This document shows positions 5,970-6,127 of a DNA stretch of 6,127 bases, piece by piece (the stretch's first letter is position 1; each line of letters opens with the position of its first letter). Where the stretch lies: assembly GCF_937858865.1 (NCBI RefSeq), contig NZ_CALLYO010000549.1:1-6127 (forward strand), read 5' to 3'. A model generated the notes under the pieces. It had not been told where the DNA came from. It made no database searches and saw only the letters and a list, made by a program, of their open reading frames with translations. Source of the DNA: an uncultured Amaricoccus sp. (lineage in GTDB: Bacteria > Pseudomonadota > Alphaproteobacteria > Rhodobacterales > Rhodobacteraceae). Made by a program: the position numbers and the translations under genes.

Positions 5970-5983
5970 TTTCGCGCGCGAAA
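5970..5983. repeat. Perfect 14-bp palindrome TTTCGCGCGCGAAA
   Basis: The palindrome lies 22 bp beyond the uraH stop, at the boundary between the AT-rich island and C-rich DNA. As RNA read from uraH it gives at most a 5-bp stem with a CGCG loop and no T-run, so it is a weak terminator. A protein-binding site is possible. TATAGT (5965-5970) overlaps its left end on the plus strand. Confidence 0.45.
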
Positions 5984-6005
5984 TCCCCCGTTTCGCACCC
6001 CGACC

Positions 6006-6127
6006 CTAGCTCCCTCGGTACGTCGAGTAGCTGTAGGGCGACAGCAGCAGCGGCACATGGTAGTGCTCCCCTGCATCCCCGATCCCGAAGCGGATCGGGA
6101 TCACGTCGAGGAACCGCGGGCTCTCCC
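6006..6127 (-). CDS. uraH: 5-hydroxyisourate hydrolase, C-terminal part (start beyond window)
   Basis: This transthyretin-related enzyme hydrolyses 5-hydroxyisourate, the product of urate oxidation, to OHCU (2-oxo-4-hydroxy-4-carboxy-5-ureidoimidazoline). Only the last 39 codons are present, ending at TAG 6006-6008. They read [11 protein letters not shown], then [19 protein letters not shown]. The C-terminal tetrapeptide YRGS is the signature separating HIU hydrolases from transthyretin. The HYHVP histidine is at the expected active-site place. The family is about 110-130 residues long, so most of the gene, including its N-terminal catalytic His, lies to the right. It shares strand and pathway with puuD, which lies about 3.2 kb away across three opposite-strand genes. 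Confidence 0.96.
   Translation of the reverse strand, partial: ESPRFLDVIPIRFGIGDAGEHYHVPLLLSPYSYSTYRGS

Larger units (their letters stand above)
5590..6005. other. 416-bp intergenic region between ParB-like gene and uraH
   Basis: I see no convincing gene on either strand. The base composition is more balanced than in the C-skewed genes to the left. It contains an interrupted palindrome around AACGCATGCGTT (5752-5763), a GC stem-loop (5784-5800), and a weak multi-part fold at 5856-5891 (CTGGA pairing with TCCAG, GGA with TCC, GAG with CTC). An AT-rich island of about 35% GC (5933-5972) ends in the palindrome TTTCGCGCGCGAAA. Two genes converge here, so terminators are expected. The remainder could be decayed coding DNA, a small RNA, or the edge of an insertion. 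Confidence 0.6.

Noticed and set aside
5590..6005. tRNA, transposase remnant or attachment site in the gap
   Set aside because: I found no cloverleaf, no transposase motif and no flanking direct repeats that would support any of these.

Overview
The window is about 6.1 kb of very GC-rich, accessory-looking chromosome, megaplasmid or chromid DNA. It most resembles an alphaproteobacterium of the Rhodobacterales type. That placement rests on codon use, the membrane cytochrome c urate oxidase (PuuD), and an orphan ParB-like protein of a kind I associate with that group. It is an inference, not a database match.

Layout. On the minus strand, reading right to left, a urate oxidase gene puuD (2795 to 1572) is followed by two envelope genes. 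The first is a single-pass membrane protein with a small C-terminal alpha/beta domain (1479 to 748). The second is a secreted, Ala/Glu/Arg-rich coiled-coil protein (741 to beyond base 1) whose start is tightly coupled to the stop of the first. A CrgA-type LysR regulator (2909-3829, plus) is divergent from puuD across 113 bp that carry several dyads. Next on the plus strand are an exported 200-residue protein of a family I cannot name (3942-4544) and an orphan ParB/Spo0J-like protein (4720-5589). A 416-bp gap with palindromes and an AT-rich island follows. At the right edge is the C-terminal end of 5-hydroxyisourate hydrolase, uraH (minus, 6127-6006), identified by its YRGS tail.

Function. PuuD oxidises urate to 5-hydroxyisourate in the membrane and passes electrons to cytochrome c. 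UraH hydrolyses 5-hydroxyisourate to OHCU. These are consecutive steps of urate breakdown, so the window is part of a purine-catabolism locus. The two genes are about 3.2 kb apart, separated by three opposite-strand genes. The LysR protein is the natural candidate for controlling puuD. The ParB-like and exported proteins have no evident link to urate, and neither do the two envelope genes.

Composition. The plus strand is C-rich in every gene whatever its direction: plus-strand genes favour C-ending codons, and the two envelope genes on the minus strand favour G-ending codons. I found no tRNA, rRNA, CRISPR array or intact insertion sequence. I see no clear case for a wholly new system. The least explained items are the ParB-like protein, the exported Cys/His protein and the 5590-6005 gap.
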